Assembly: GCA_009667805.1 (NCBI GenBank)
Contig: CM019065.1
Location: 20,921,822 to 20,985,821 of the forward strand
Reading direction: 5' to 3'
From: Leptobrachium leishanense
Lineage: Eukaryota > Chordata > Amphibia > Anura > Megophryidae
Length of the DNA: 64,000 bases
Of the stretch, positions 11,290-24,000 are shown piece by piece. A program made the position numbers and the translations under genes. The notes beneath the pieces are model-generated. The model did no database searches. It was not told the origin of the DNA and saw only the letters and a list, made by a program, of their open reading frames with translations. How positions within the stretch are numbered: position 1 is the first letter of the stretch; each line of letters starts with the position of its first letter.

Positions 11290-13400
11290 TAGTGATGAGC
11301 CGAACACCCCCGTGTTCGGTTCACATTCGAACTCGAACAATTTCAAAAGTTCGAGTTCGAAGACGAACCGAACTCAATGCAAGTCAATGGGACTCGAAAG
11401 TTCAAATTTTAGAGTGCCCTCCAAGAGGGCATATATGCAAGATATTTGACATAAAAGGTGTATGGGGGTCCGGGTAGTGACCTGGGGGACAGGAAACAAA
11501 GACAAAAAGTTTTTAAAAAAAGTTTTTAAAGGAACAGTGAGTTTTCCATGAAATAAAGGTTGAGAATAAAAACGAAAAATTCCTTCAAATATCGTGCCTA
11601 GGAGGTCCCCATAACCTGCCCGTGAAGTGGCGGATTTGTAGGATGTATAGAAACATTTAAAAACAAAAAAATGACCTTTCAAATTACGGTAAACCGTTTT
11701 CTTTTAATCTATTCATAAACAACTGCTTGGGGCGGCAGTCTGTATGAAAAGAGGAGACATTTTAGGACACGCAGAACAAGTTTAGTGTTTTTTTGGCTAA
11801 ATTATGGTGAAACATATGCAGGCTTTGGATGAAAGTAACAATAGGTGCTTTAAAATTGGGCCTTTAGTGTTGGCAACAGTGCCGTCACACCGTAACCTCT
11901 CTTCGGTATTGTGGAAGAGTAGAGTGCAGGGTTGGACCCTGCGGTCAAATATTAAAATGATATGAATCTGGTATAGGCGTCAGTGGCAGTGCACCCAAAT
12001 ATTGTGCCTTTGGTGGCAGCAAGTGCCTTCACATCGTAAGTAACCCCTCTGTTTTATTGTGGAAGAGTGAAGTGGTGGAGGTTTTGGTAATGCAGAAGAG
12101 ATCCCCGATCTATTCAGTTACATCAGCAGCTATAACAAAACGGGCTCAGCAATGTTTAGGCACTTGTACTGCGCTACTGTATATGGTGAGAATCGGCGCA
12201 CACCAGTAGCAACAGGAAGCAAACAGAACAGGCAGGGAATACACAGAGAGAATAGTCAAATGGCAGGCAAAGTCGGCAACAGATCAGGTCCTCAGAACAA
12301 GCAGGGTCAGTAACAAGTATACAAACTGATTCGGTAAGCTAGCGATGCGAGAATAAAGGCTGAGACACACTGAGCGTGTAGCGACGCACAGCATAGCGAA
12401 GCAAAGAGAAGCAAACATTTTGCAGGCTTGACTTCACTCCGCTGCGCCTCGCAGCGTGTCTACACTACATTACGTTTGCTTCTCTCCGCACTGGTCAGGA
12501 ATCCACCAACTAAATTAAAATATACACACAAAACCATTTTATTTTCACAAAGAACATGTTATATAGGCAAAAAAAGTTTCTACTGAATAAAAGACATCAA
12601 AAATTACTGTTAATTTAATAGGATTAGTATAAAAATATAAAAAAAGGTAACCCCTGATCATATATATTATAGGGACGCTGTGTAGAGAGTAGGGATGCAT
12701 TGATACCACACACAGACTTATACGTATATTTCAACACGCAGACCTATATATACTTATATATCAACATGCAGATATATATACACCCACCCACAGACCTCAG
12801 ACCATATATACACATACGCACATTGGGGGGTTGCATGTGGACAATCTCAACTAAATGCGCCCCCCATTTGGCTGATCCCTCAAAGAAATGTTGAACCCGA
12901 CAGAGCAGAGAATATATATATTATTCTCTGCTCTATCGGGTTCAACATTTCTTCTGGAGGGATCAGCCAAATGGGGGGGGCAATTAGTTGCCAAAATGTG
13001 TGTGTAATACAAGTCTGGATATATATATATATTTATAAGAATATAGATATAGATAGATATAGATAGAGAAAGAAAAAAAAGGTTTTATTTTATGTTCCCG
13101 GGGACATTTAAAAATGTCCTCAGATTTTATTTTTTTAGAAATGTGTCGCCTTACCTTAGCCTGGTGGTCAGTGGGGGCTCCCTGGATCCTGGTTGTGGGG
13201 GGTCTGCTGTGGCTGCAGGTGCAGTGGCTCCCTCCCTGCGCTGCCTTTCTCTGCCACATGCACCGGTCGGCTAGCCCGCACAGCCGCAGCTCTGTCATCC
13301 GGCGGCTGCATGCTCCTCAATGCTCCTCAATGGGATCCTTGGGAGGCCCCTGCAGGCTGCCCTCTACAGTGCCTGATTAGAGGGCCGTGTCTGCCTGATG
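11290..13400 (+). mobile_element. Non-autonomous hAT derivative, 3' end missing (copy A)
   Basis: It starts TAGTGATGAGCCGAACACCC, the terminal repeat of the family whose complete copies lie at 19218-22194, 24223-25183 and 35921-39139. It tracks copy B closely through a 3' transposase-end remnant (about 11880-12130), an unrelated insert, a long palindrome (12835-13005) and a GC-rich block. At the CTGATG near 13400 the two diverge, and A has no right terminal repeat, so it was truncated or recombined. Confidence 0.82.
12835..13005. repeat. Long palindrome inside hAT copy A
   Basis: Arms of about 60-80 bp (CCCCCATTTGGCTGATCCCT... and ...AGGGATCAGCCAAATGGGGG) flank a short ATATATAT centre. The same structure occurs in copy B at 20735-20912. 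It may be a nested foldback element or part of the derivative itself. Confidence 0.85.
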
Positions 13401-15749
13401 GGTGCATTTATTGGCAGTGAGCAAATTACCCTATCCCCCAAATCTCCTCTCTCTCAAATATTTTTTGCCAGTGTTTGGCGTATCATTACAGTATATCTGG
13501 TTGTTGCGGCTGGTTACTTTGAATTTTATTGTGGTATTTTGCTATCCAGCTTCCCCATTTACTAGCATATTGCCCGGCATCAGTGAAGGTAGTTTGTGGT
13601 GGATTTTTCTTGGGACATTTATTTCCAATATATATGATGAACTGAGGGTTATTTGTGCACAATTTTGCCCCAGCTCACATTGCCAATTCACTACCAAGTA
13701 TTCTATCATCTTCGTGTGTGTGACTCAGCGTCGCTTGAATATATGCACCTCCCATCCACCTAGACGCAATTCTAGTCTTCAGTCAATTGTACATTGGACA
13801 CACACTTTGATTCTTGTACCAATAAGAATACCTGTTGTTTTTATTTTCACTTGTGTATATGTTTTTGGTGATCACTATAAGTTGGTTTTTAGATTTGGCT
13901 TATGGCCACAATAAAATTTGCTTTTTAACTTTATCTCATTGATGCATCTGTCCCCACTGACTTGTTCAGTGGATCAGCTTTCACCTCCCAACAGATAGCA
14001 GTGACCCCATTGGTGATAAACGTCCTGTATAATAACCCTCCTCTCCTCTCTCTCCCACCAGCCACAATTCTTCTCAAAGGTAATGTGCACGTTAATTTGT
14101 TCTATTTTTTTTTATACGGTACAGTATTTTGAACTACTGTTTTACTGTAATCATTTTCATATGAATAAATGGTTGTGGAACGAATCGTCAGAGTTTCCAT
14201 TATTTCTTATGGGGAAATTCACTATATTATAAGAGTGCTTTGGATTACAAGCAAGCTTCTTGAATGACTCATGCTCACAATCCAAGGTATTACTGTAATT
14301 TTAACTTGATATCCATTTTCTAATTGCATTGGCACTGCTTTATATGTCCATCACATATTAAAGTAATATAAATGAATTATTTGGCTGTTGAAGCCTAACT
14401 TTAGAATAGTTATCAGCCCTTCAGTTCCTACTGTAGTGGAACTCTAAGGAAGAAACTATTAATGGGCAGCCCTGTTGCTCCCCATAATTTATTAAATTTG
14501 TTTATATTCCAAGAATGCTGTGTTTGGACATCTAAGGATAATAATTGTCCCTGTAGTGACATAAGCTGGAGCTGAGAAATAGCTTTCATTTATCAAGTTA
14601 CCACCAGCCCCATTAGAGTAAACTAACATAACCTAATTCTATATCTTGCAACTGCTGCTATTGAATGTGTTTTACACGTACAAAATACACGTCATAATAG
14701 ATAATCCGGCAATATATTTATATATCACCAGAGTATAGCAGTGCGTAATGATGCTGTTTTTTATTGGAATAACATTACATTTAAAAGGCAAACTTTCGAC
14801 AGTATACCTCTCTTCTTCAGGTCTGGAAGATATATATATATACTGTGTATATATATATATATATATATATACATATACACACACACACACACATATATAT
14901 ATATATTTATTTATTCAAATGTATAAGTATTTATGGACAGCAGCTATTTACTATTTAATGATTGTGCACCCTATACTTAACATGATGAGTGCAAAGTAAA
15001 GCAAGCTCGCGCAATCACTGATGCAGTAACGGATTTTCTAACCCATTAGAATAAGGGATATAATATGTGGGGCATGCATTACAATCACTTAACCTAGCAT
15101 TAACGCTTACATTTCTGAGCGCTAACATTAGCTTTACGTTTGTAATAGGGACCAAGGTGATTAACGTGTTCCTACTCCTTATGACTCTTAGCTACAATTA
15201 ATTTCACATGACTGACTCTGAATATCCATATGCTCCATCAATTGTTTTCCCAAACTTAAACAAAGGAGGCCCTTGACAAGTTGTCCCTCAGTTCATTGTC
15301 ATTGCAGCCCACCAGACTTTAGCAGATTTGTCCAATATTCAGTCTGAGCATGACATCAGCCAATTTATCTCAGTTCAACATGCTAATTCTGGATACAGAG
15401 GCACATGGCAAGGGACAGAGATTTCTGTCCAGTAGGTCAAGGGACACATGGCATAAGAGGATGGGAAAAGGGTACATGGCAGAGGAGATGGGGTAAGGAG
15501 CCATGGTAGAGGAGTTAGGGTAAGGCTTTGGGAACCTGGTCACATAGTTTTAATTTATCTGAAATGTATTTGTTCCGTTTTCCTTCTAAGAGACGAGGGT
15601 GTGTGAATTATATCTGTACGTTTCCTATTCACCACATACAACAAAATGCAATTAAAGTATCATAACTGAGTTGAATGTTCTAATTTGATACAATGAAAGA
15701 GCAATCACATAAACATATGACCAGTATGAGATGACTTTTCACTTTCTCT
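13401..15749. other. Intergenic sequence 3' of the V2R gene
   Basis: No gene is recognised. The 170-codon plus-strand ORF at 13402-13914 has no domain I can name. A CCCCAGCTCACATTGCC segment at 13671 recalls the minisatellite unit but may be coincidence. Confidence 0.4.
14829..14912. repeat. (TA)n/(CA)n compound microsatellite
   Basis: Alternating TATATA and ACACAC runs, interrupted by CTGTG. Confidence 0.95.
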
Positions 15750-16660
15750 TTATTTCAAGTTCTGGCCTTTTTTCATGACATATTCTCTTGAGTTCATACT
15801 GGGTCTGAACAATATAATGAAACATTTTGGGGCAAACATACAGAAAACTATGGCCCAGCTGGAAGCTAGGATAGCAAAGACCTCCATGGCCACCATGTAC
15901 TTGCCCTCAGAACTAAGTGAGGCCGGGATATATGACACCCAGACACTGAGGAAGGCCAGCATGCTGAAGGTGATGTACTTTGCTTCATTGAAACTGTCAG
16001 GAAGACTCCTGGCCAAGAAGGCAACAACAAAACTGATGGTGGCCAGAAGTCCAAGGTAACCCAACATGCACCAGAAGGCAGTGGATGAACCTTCATTACA
16101 CTGAAGAATGATAAGTCTAGGTTGGGTCTCAATGTTCTGTTCTAGAAAAGGAGGATCAAGGGACAACCATGTGATGCACAAAATAAACTGCAGAAGCAAG
16201 CAGATACTCATAATCATGTAGGACACCCAAGGACTTGTCCACTTCTTCAGATTACTATCTGGTTTAGTGGCCATGAATGCGAAAACCACCATGATAGTTT
16301 TGGCTAAGATGCAGGAAATACAGAGGGAAAATACCATGCCAAATGCCGCTTGACGTACAAGACAATTCTCGGGTTTGGGGAAACCAATAAACATCAGAGA
16401 GCAGAGGAAGCAAAATGCTAAGGACAGCAGGAGCAACCAGCTCAGAAAATAGTTGTTGGCTTTCACGATAGGGGTGGCTTTAAACTGCACAAAAAGCTTC
16501 AGGATGATGACTGGAACCAAAGAAGAGATGGTGCTTGTGCATGCCAATGTAGTGCCCAATGGTTCTTCATAGGAGAGATATTCTATGGGTTTTGGAAGAC
16601 AGCTGGATTTCTCTGGATTTGGCCACATGTTCCATGGACACTTAATGCAAGTGAAAGAAT
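15750..16660 (-). CDS. vmn2r: V2R exon 6 (end of cysteine-rich domain, 7TM, stop)
   Basis: The acceptor is TTTATTTTTCAG|AT, and its AT completes a GAT (Asp) codon with the G of exon 5. It encodes [14 protein letters not shown], then seven hydrophobic segments. Family motifs include [14 protein letters not shown] (TM2), [12 protein letters not shown] (TM3), [16 protein letters not shown] (before TM6) and [14 protein letters not shown] (TM7 end). It terminates [11 protein letters not shown]. The stop codon overlaps an AATAAA hexamer, though the real polyadenylation site may lie further 3'. Confidence 0.96.
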
Positions 16661-19600
16661 CTGAAAAATAAATGATGTAGCAACAACGTATGAGACTCGT
16701 CATGATTTCACTTTGAATTTATGAATGTGATTATGTCTTCGCTGTGGAGGATGCGCTCAGAAAGTCATCAGGAAAACATGATCTTATAAAATGTAAAAAA
16801 AAAATCACAATTGAAAATAATAAAAAAAAACAGAATTTTCTTCTTAAGCTCCGGCATTGTACATTTTTCACATTTAAAATGAGGAATGCCGCTGCCATTA
16901 CTCACCTTCTCAATTCTCACGCCGAGAGTACTCAGCGTTTTATTCATAGCAATATTATTCAGAAAATGCAATGGTCCAAAACAAGAGCGAAACATTTTTG
17001 TTTTTCTTTCCAGTTTTGTTAAAAATTGTGTATTTTCTTAGAAAAATGCAGTGACAGCTTATCCATTGCAGATTTTTTTTAAGATATAAGAAAAAAATGG
17101 AGGCTTCAGTATTTGGCGTGAACCCGGAATTCAGGGGGAACCAATCAACCAAAATAGTTGGTCTTTTCCGTATCAAGGAATGATATAAAACAAAATAAAT
17201 CTGCTAAAAGAAAATTTATTCAATAAAATATAAAATCCCGATGCGTTTCGTCCCTTAGGACTTTTTCAAGGGCAGTAATGAAGCATAAAATCAATGCAAA
17301 ATGATACATATGACATTTTGTATTGATTTTATGATTTATTACTGCCCTTGAAAAGACCAACTATTTCTGTTGATTGATTCCCCCTGCATTCCGGGTACAC
17401 GCCAAATACTGAAGCCTCCATTTTTTTCTTATGTGTATTCTTTGGGAGTGATAGACCACCTCCTGGGAGTCGACTTAAGCACAGAAGCTAAGTATAATTT
17501 CATCCTACTTGTTATCATTTAATACTTGTATATCAGATTTTATTTAAAGCAGTAATCCATAGAATATATAACCAAAGTTATTTTTTTTTTTCTTGTTAGG
17601 TGTTTTATATGAAATAGGCTGGATAATTCTGGTTTACGCAGCCGCCCAGCGAGGGGAAAATGCGCAAAACCACTTTTTGTGCATATTTATATAACCACGA
17701 AGGTTTGGATGATGAAATGTGAGAAAATAATTTTACATGCTGGAAATGATTGAAATCTGAATTGAAATTAAAAAAAAAATTTAAATATATTTTGTTATAG
17801 CATTCTGATGGAAAATGACGTATACACATAATAAAGAAATGTTTTGAATCTTCCGAGTCTGCTGAAAAAAAGAATATATAACTTGCCCGGGCCCCTCAAT
17901 CAAACATGACTTTAAATTACCTTTAAACCTGATGAGCATAAAATGGTATGTATTACCTCAGTACCACAGCGGTGAAATGGCACAGCAGCGGAGGGGTTAA
18001 CACCAATTAGCAAACACCACACAATATTGGACGGCAGAAGAACTGAAACCATTGATTATTGTTATTAACCTGCCTGTTTGATTGGAGATCTCCCCTTGTG
18101 GACATGGGACACATTCGCAGCAGCAGGCAGGTTCTCCTCTTCTGGCTGCCTTCCAAAAACCAGGGGGGCAGCTCTGACTGCAGACTGAGTTAGGGACCTA
18201 AAGGGGAAGATGAAGATTATTTTCACACTTCCACAGTTGACAAATACTATAATGTTACGGTCACTTGTACATATTACCCTTATTTAAAACCTATAGGAGT
18301 AAGTGGCCAACCTATATTGAAAAACAATGGCCCTGGGGAGAAACAAATGCAAGGGAGCTCTTTTGATCAGGGTTAGGTGTGAAGCTTGCATGTTATCTGC
18401 TGGGTCCATCTAGTCATAGAGGAAGTTTAAGGTGTTAGAAACCAATCAGCAAGATCAAAGAGCCCTCAGGAATGATTTAAGTAATGCATATGAAAGGAGC
18501 AGATGAGTTTTCTCAGACAGGATGCTGAAGTATAATTTATTGTGCGTAGCTTCCTGGGAATATATAGACTCATGTCCATTTGGTGTTTCAGTAAGTTTAT
18601 GCTTAAAGGTCAAAGTGGGTTCTGGGAAGCCAAGTGGATGGACTGGACAGTCCTTTGACCATGGAATTTATGGAGAGGTACTGTTGGTATAAATTTGATC
18701 TTCAGTCTCTCCCAGGGGCTTACTTTTTTGAGGTCATATCTGTGGAAAGTAATTTGCCGTGGTTCCAACCCAGCCTCAGGGGGACAGATTCTAGTTTGGT
18801 TGTAAGATAGGTTTCCGTTTTTAAGTCCATTTGCTTTTCTGCTTGTGAGTGTAAATATTAATTGCAATATTTTTTTTCTGTATATTGTTAGAACTTTTCA
18901 TATTTCACTTTACAAGTTTACAGTTTTTTTATTTTAGCAAGACGGATCACAGAGATGCCTTGGATTGCGTTCAAGGAGACAAACTGCTAATGACCACACC
19001 TGATAAACAGAATGAGTTTCTCAGAAGATGGACCTCCCAGTTTTTTATTTAAACATTTCTAATAAAGTCTTCCCTTTTCAGATTACGTAGACAAAAGGGA
19101 ATCAACAATGCATTGTTTAGAGACTGGGAAAAATAATGATTCTGAAGCAAGTCTGGGTGTAAAATCAACAATGTATGGATGGGATAGTGCAAATAGCATT
19201 CTCTTGACACTGAAGAATAGGGATGAGCCGAACGCCCCCATGTTCAGTTCGACTTCGAACCCGAACAATTTCAAAAGTTCGAGTTAGAACTCGAACACGA
19301 TCCAAACTCAATGCATGTCAATGGGACCCAAACGTTCGATTTTTAGAGTGCCCTCCAAGAGGGCATATATGCTAGATATTTGCCATAAAAGGTGTATTGT
19401 GGTCTGGGTAGTGCCCTGGGGGACAGGAAACAAGGACAAAAAGTAAAAAAAAAGTTTTTAAAGGAACAGTGAGTTTTCCATGAAATAAAGGTTAAGAATA
19501 AAAATGAAAAATTCCTTCAAATATCGTGCCTAGAAGGTCCACATAACCTGCCCGTGAAGTGGCGGATTTGTAGGATGTATAGAAACATTTAAAAACAAAA

Positions 19601-20963
19601 AAATGACATTTTAAATGACGGTAAATCGTTTTCCTTTAATCTATTCTTAAACAACTGCTTGGAGCGGCAGCCTGTATGAAAAGAGGAGACGTTTTAGGAC
19701 ACACAGAACAAGTTTGGTGATTTTTTGGGCTAAATTATGGTGAAACTTATGCAGGCTTTGGATGAAAGTAACAATACGTGTTTTAAAATTGGGCCTTTAG
19801 TGTCAGCACCGTAAACCCTCTGTGGTATTGTGGAAGAGTGCAGGGTTGGACCCTGCAGTCAAATATTAAAATGATATGAATCTGGTACAGGCGTCAGTGC
19901 ACCAAATATTTTGCCTTTGGTGGCAGCAAGTGCGTTCACACCATAACCCCTCTGAGGTATTGTGGAAGAGTGCAGTGGTGGAGGTTTTGGTAATGCAGAA
20001 GAGATCTGCTATTTATTCAGTTACATCAGCAGCTATAACAAAACTGGGTCAGCAATGTTTAGGCACTTGTACTGTGCTACTGTATATGGTGAGAATCGGC
20101 GCACACCAGTAGCAACAGGAAGCAAACAGAACAGGCAGGGAATACACAGAGAGAATAGTCAAATGACAGGCAAAGTCGGCAACAGATCGAGTCCTCAGAA
20201 CAAGCAGGGTCAGTAACAAGTATACAAACTGATTCGGTAAGCTAGCGATGCGGGAATAAAGGCTGAGACACACTGAGCGTGTAGTGACGCACAGCGTAGC
20301 GAAGAGAAGCAAACATTTTGGAGGCTTGACTTCACTCCGCTCCGCCTCGCAGCATGTCTACACTACATTATGTTTGCTTCTCACTGGACAGGAATCCACT
20401 AACTAAATTAAAATATACACACAAAACCATTTTATTTTCACAAAGCACATGTTATATAGGCAAAAAAAGTTTCTACTTAATAAAAGACATCAAAAATTGC
20501 TGTTAATTTAATAGGAATAGTATAAAAATATAAAAAAAGGTAACCCCTGATCATATATATTACAGGGACACGGAGCGCTGTGTATATAGTAGGGATGCAT
20601 TGATACCACACACAGATATATACGTATATATCAACACACAGACCTATATATACATATACATCAACATGCAGATAGATATATACCCCCACCCACAGACCTC
20701 ATAACATATATACACATACGCACATGGGGGGGTGGCATGTGGACAATCTCAACTAAATGCGCCCCCCCATTTGGCTGATCCCTCCAGAAGAAATGTTGAA
20801 CCCGACAGAGCAGAGAATATATATATTATTCTCTGCTCTATCGGGTACAACATTTCTTCTGGAGGGATCAGCCAAATGGGGGGGGCAATTAGTTGCCAAA
20901 ATGTGTGTGTAATACAAGTCTGGATATATATATTTATAAGAATATAGACATATATCTTATCTA

Positions 20964-21000
<37 letters not shown>

Positions 21001-24000
21001 TACCTGCCCTTACCTTCCCCTATAAATTTGCTAAAAATATACACACAAAAAAACCCACTGCCTGAGACCCCGCGCAGCCCACATGCCATCCCCCTCTACC
21101 TGTCCTCACTAATCACCAAATACACCCCAGCCCGCTCCCTAAGGTCAAACAGTGACCTGCGCCTAGCTTCTCCCCGCATCACCTCTTCCCATGATAGACT
21201 GCAGGATTTCTCACGCGCAGCCCCCACTCTCTGGAACGCTCTCCCTCGTGCTGTCAGACTTTCCCCTAACTTCTCTTCCTTCAAACGCTCCCTGAAAACA
21301 TTCCTATTTAGGGAGGCCTACCACCCAACTCACTGACGCAACCATCAATCACTCTCACCTTACAGTCCTCTCCTCCTGTTTCCAACCCCAACCCTCCCAG
21401 ATTGTGAGTTCCTACGGGAATAGGGCCCTCATCTCCTCCTGTACTGTTTGTCAAATGTTGTTCAATGTATTGTAACCCCGTCTATACTGTGCTTATTGTA
21501 CAGCGCTGCGGAATATGCTGGCGCTTTATAAATAAAGAATAATAATAATAATAATAATAATACCTGGCTGAATGTATCTAATATATATAATTAAATACAT
21601 TAAGCAAGGTAGAGAAAGAAAAAAAAAGTTTTATTTTATGTTCCCGGGGACATTTTAAAATGTCCTCGGATTTTTTTTTTTTTTAGAAATGTGTCACCTT
21701 ACCTTAGCCTGGTGGTCAGTGGGGGCTTCCTGGATCCTGGTTGTGGGGGGGGACTGCCTTGGCCGCAGGTGCAGTGGCTCCCTCCCTGCGCCGCCTGTCT
21801 CTGCCACATGCACCCGGGCGGTTAGCCTGCACAGTCGCAGCTCTGTCATCCGGTGGCCGCATGCTCCTCTAGCAAGCTGCCCTCTACAGTGCCTAATTAG
21901 AGGGCCATGTCTGCCTGATGTTTTAGTAACAAGAATGTTTTATTCCATAGGCTTCAATGTTAAAAATATTCCCATTTTAATTCAATATCTAATAAACCGT
22001 TGCTTATGATATTCTGCAGTAAAGAGTCTCTCTATTTCTAGATTTTTTAGTATTTTTTAAACATTTTTAATACTTTTTTCAATTTTTTTTCGAACTTTTT
22101 GCAAACGTCCCAAAAAAGTTCGAAGTTCGCAAACTTTAGAACATCCGATGTTAGATTCGAACTCCGAACAGATCTGAACCGTCGCTCATCCCTACTGAAG
22201 AATACAATCAGGGTTGTTCAGAGAGAGAGAGGTGAAAGCCAGGAGAATGGCAGGAGAAGAGAACAAGCTAGACCATAAGCAGATTTGGAAAGTAAGATAA
22301 ATGGGAGAATTTTTCTGGTTTGGCTATTTTGACCTGGAGTTTTCGCTTCTCATGGTCATTCTCCTGGTTTTCACCCCTCCTTGAATAACCCTGAATGTGT
22401 ATTACCTGGGAACAAAATTCACTGTATATTCAAAGGCATTTCAATTTGGTCACATGTAAAATCAATAGTCACACATATCCTTGGATAATTTCAAAAGGTC
22501 CAATATGAAAAAAATGGCAGATCTCTTTTCTATAGTTACAGTTACAGTTACAAGTGTGATGGAACAGCCGTCCTAAAGTTTATTTGCATTTATTTTTACT
22601 TACTTTTCATTACTCTGTATAGTGTGACCTCTGTATTACTAGCCTGTCTTGTGTAGCATACACCCCCACTGTAAGTAATGGATTCCTTTCTGTGGCCATG
22701 CTTGTATCACCCTCCCCCTGAGGACACAGTTGTAACCAGATTCCTACTCCCTAAGCCATTGTTTCAGCTGGGCGTGTTCCTATTGTTTCTGTACATTCCC
22801 CTGTGTGTCTAAAGTGAAAATAGACATAGTCACCATTTGGATTTTGAACCTGCAAGAAGTCCTCACAGTTTATGTGTCGTCTACTCTGTGTGGATACAAG
22901 CACCATCTTATACAGTGGGAAGAGGTGCCCAGACGGAGGGTACTGAGCGTTGGGAACCTTGATTAGTAACATTGGTTGGCAGCACGGTGGGATTGCCCTT
23001 TCCAGCTGGAGGAAGCTTATGGACACCTAAAACGCTGAAAGAATTGGCAGAGGCTCAGGGACTGACATCCAGCAACAACCCAAAAGCCATGGAGGACAAT
23101 CGTACCAGGTCAGCCTTGTCCCAAGACTCCGTAGAAGAGAGTTTCAAAAAGAGATGCGGATGAGGATGGCATACTTCGACTCTAACCCGTCTGAGGAGGT
23201 CACTTGAGCCATCATGGATTATGTCAACACTTACTTGCTACTCGCACTACCAAACATGACATGGTATTACTATGCCACGCCTTTAACAAGGATACTTGAC
23301 TGGATGTCATTTGGAGGGACTGAGAGAGGCCTGGCTGGTGCTCCACTGTGGTCTTTGCCATGGATTACACGTAAAGATGGAATGCTCCACATGGTGAAGC
23401 AATCTCCTCGCCATGCCTCGTTCGTAATCTGTCATAGAATCAGATGCAGGTATTCATTGTCCTCATCTCCATCGCCTCTCTTGCCTCTGAATCATAATCT
23501 ACATCTCCCAGGCGGGGTTCGACCATTCCTAAAATGCAGGTTTACGGAAACATTCCGTTTCCAGGCTCATCACGTTTTCCGTGAGGGCCAATTCATAAAC
23601 CTGTCGGACCTGGACGATGCGGCATCACTTTCCTTTGCAGACCGGTTCAGCTATCACCAAATCCAACGCTACTTACATGATGTCCCAGGAAACGCAACTT
23701 TGCTCAGACCACTCACATCTTTTGAGAGTTTCTGCAACATGGGACTTCAATTGGATCACAGCTTCTCATCATTTTACAAGCTGATTCAAAAGTGGATGGC
23801 CATGAACCGAGCTTCATGGGTTGTTGGGAGAGGGAATTACAGTTCCCAATCACCTCGGACAAATGGCGACTGACACTATCGCTTACTCACAAAGGCTCCC
23901 GTATTTGTGCTTTCGCAGAGACGTCTTATAAGCTAACCTCCATTTGGTACAGGTCCCCGCTGCTACTCTCGAACATGACGCCTTTAGGTGATCCAAGGTG

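Larger units (their letters stand above)
19218..22194 (+). mobile_element. Non-autonomous hAT element, complete (copy B)
   Basis: It starts TAGGGATGAGCCGAACGCCC and ends CGTCGCTCATCCCTA. A perfect 8-bp duplication CTGAAGAA lies at 19210-19217 and 22195-22202. The left part (to about 20030) matches the reverse complement of the transposase 3' end and flank of the autonomous relative. The middle is unrelated material: a long palindrome (20735-20912), a (TA)n run and an L2 LINE copy. There is no intact transposase. Length 2977 bp. Confidence 0.93.

Noticed and set aside
13402..13914. 170-codon plus-strand ORF
   Set aside because: No recognisable domain, AT-rich composition and hydrophobic runs typical of random translation; no splice or transcript support.
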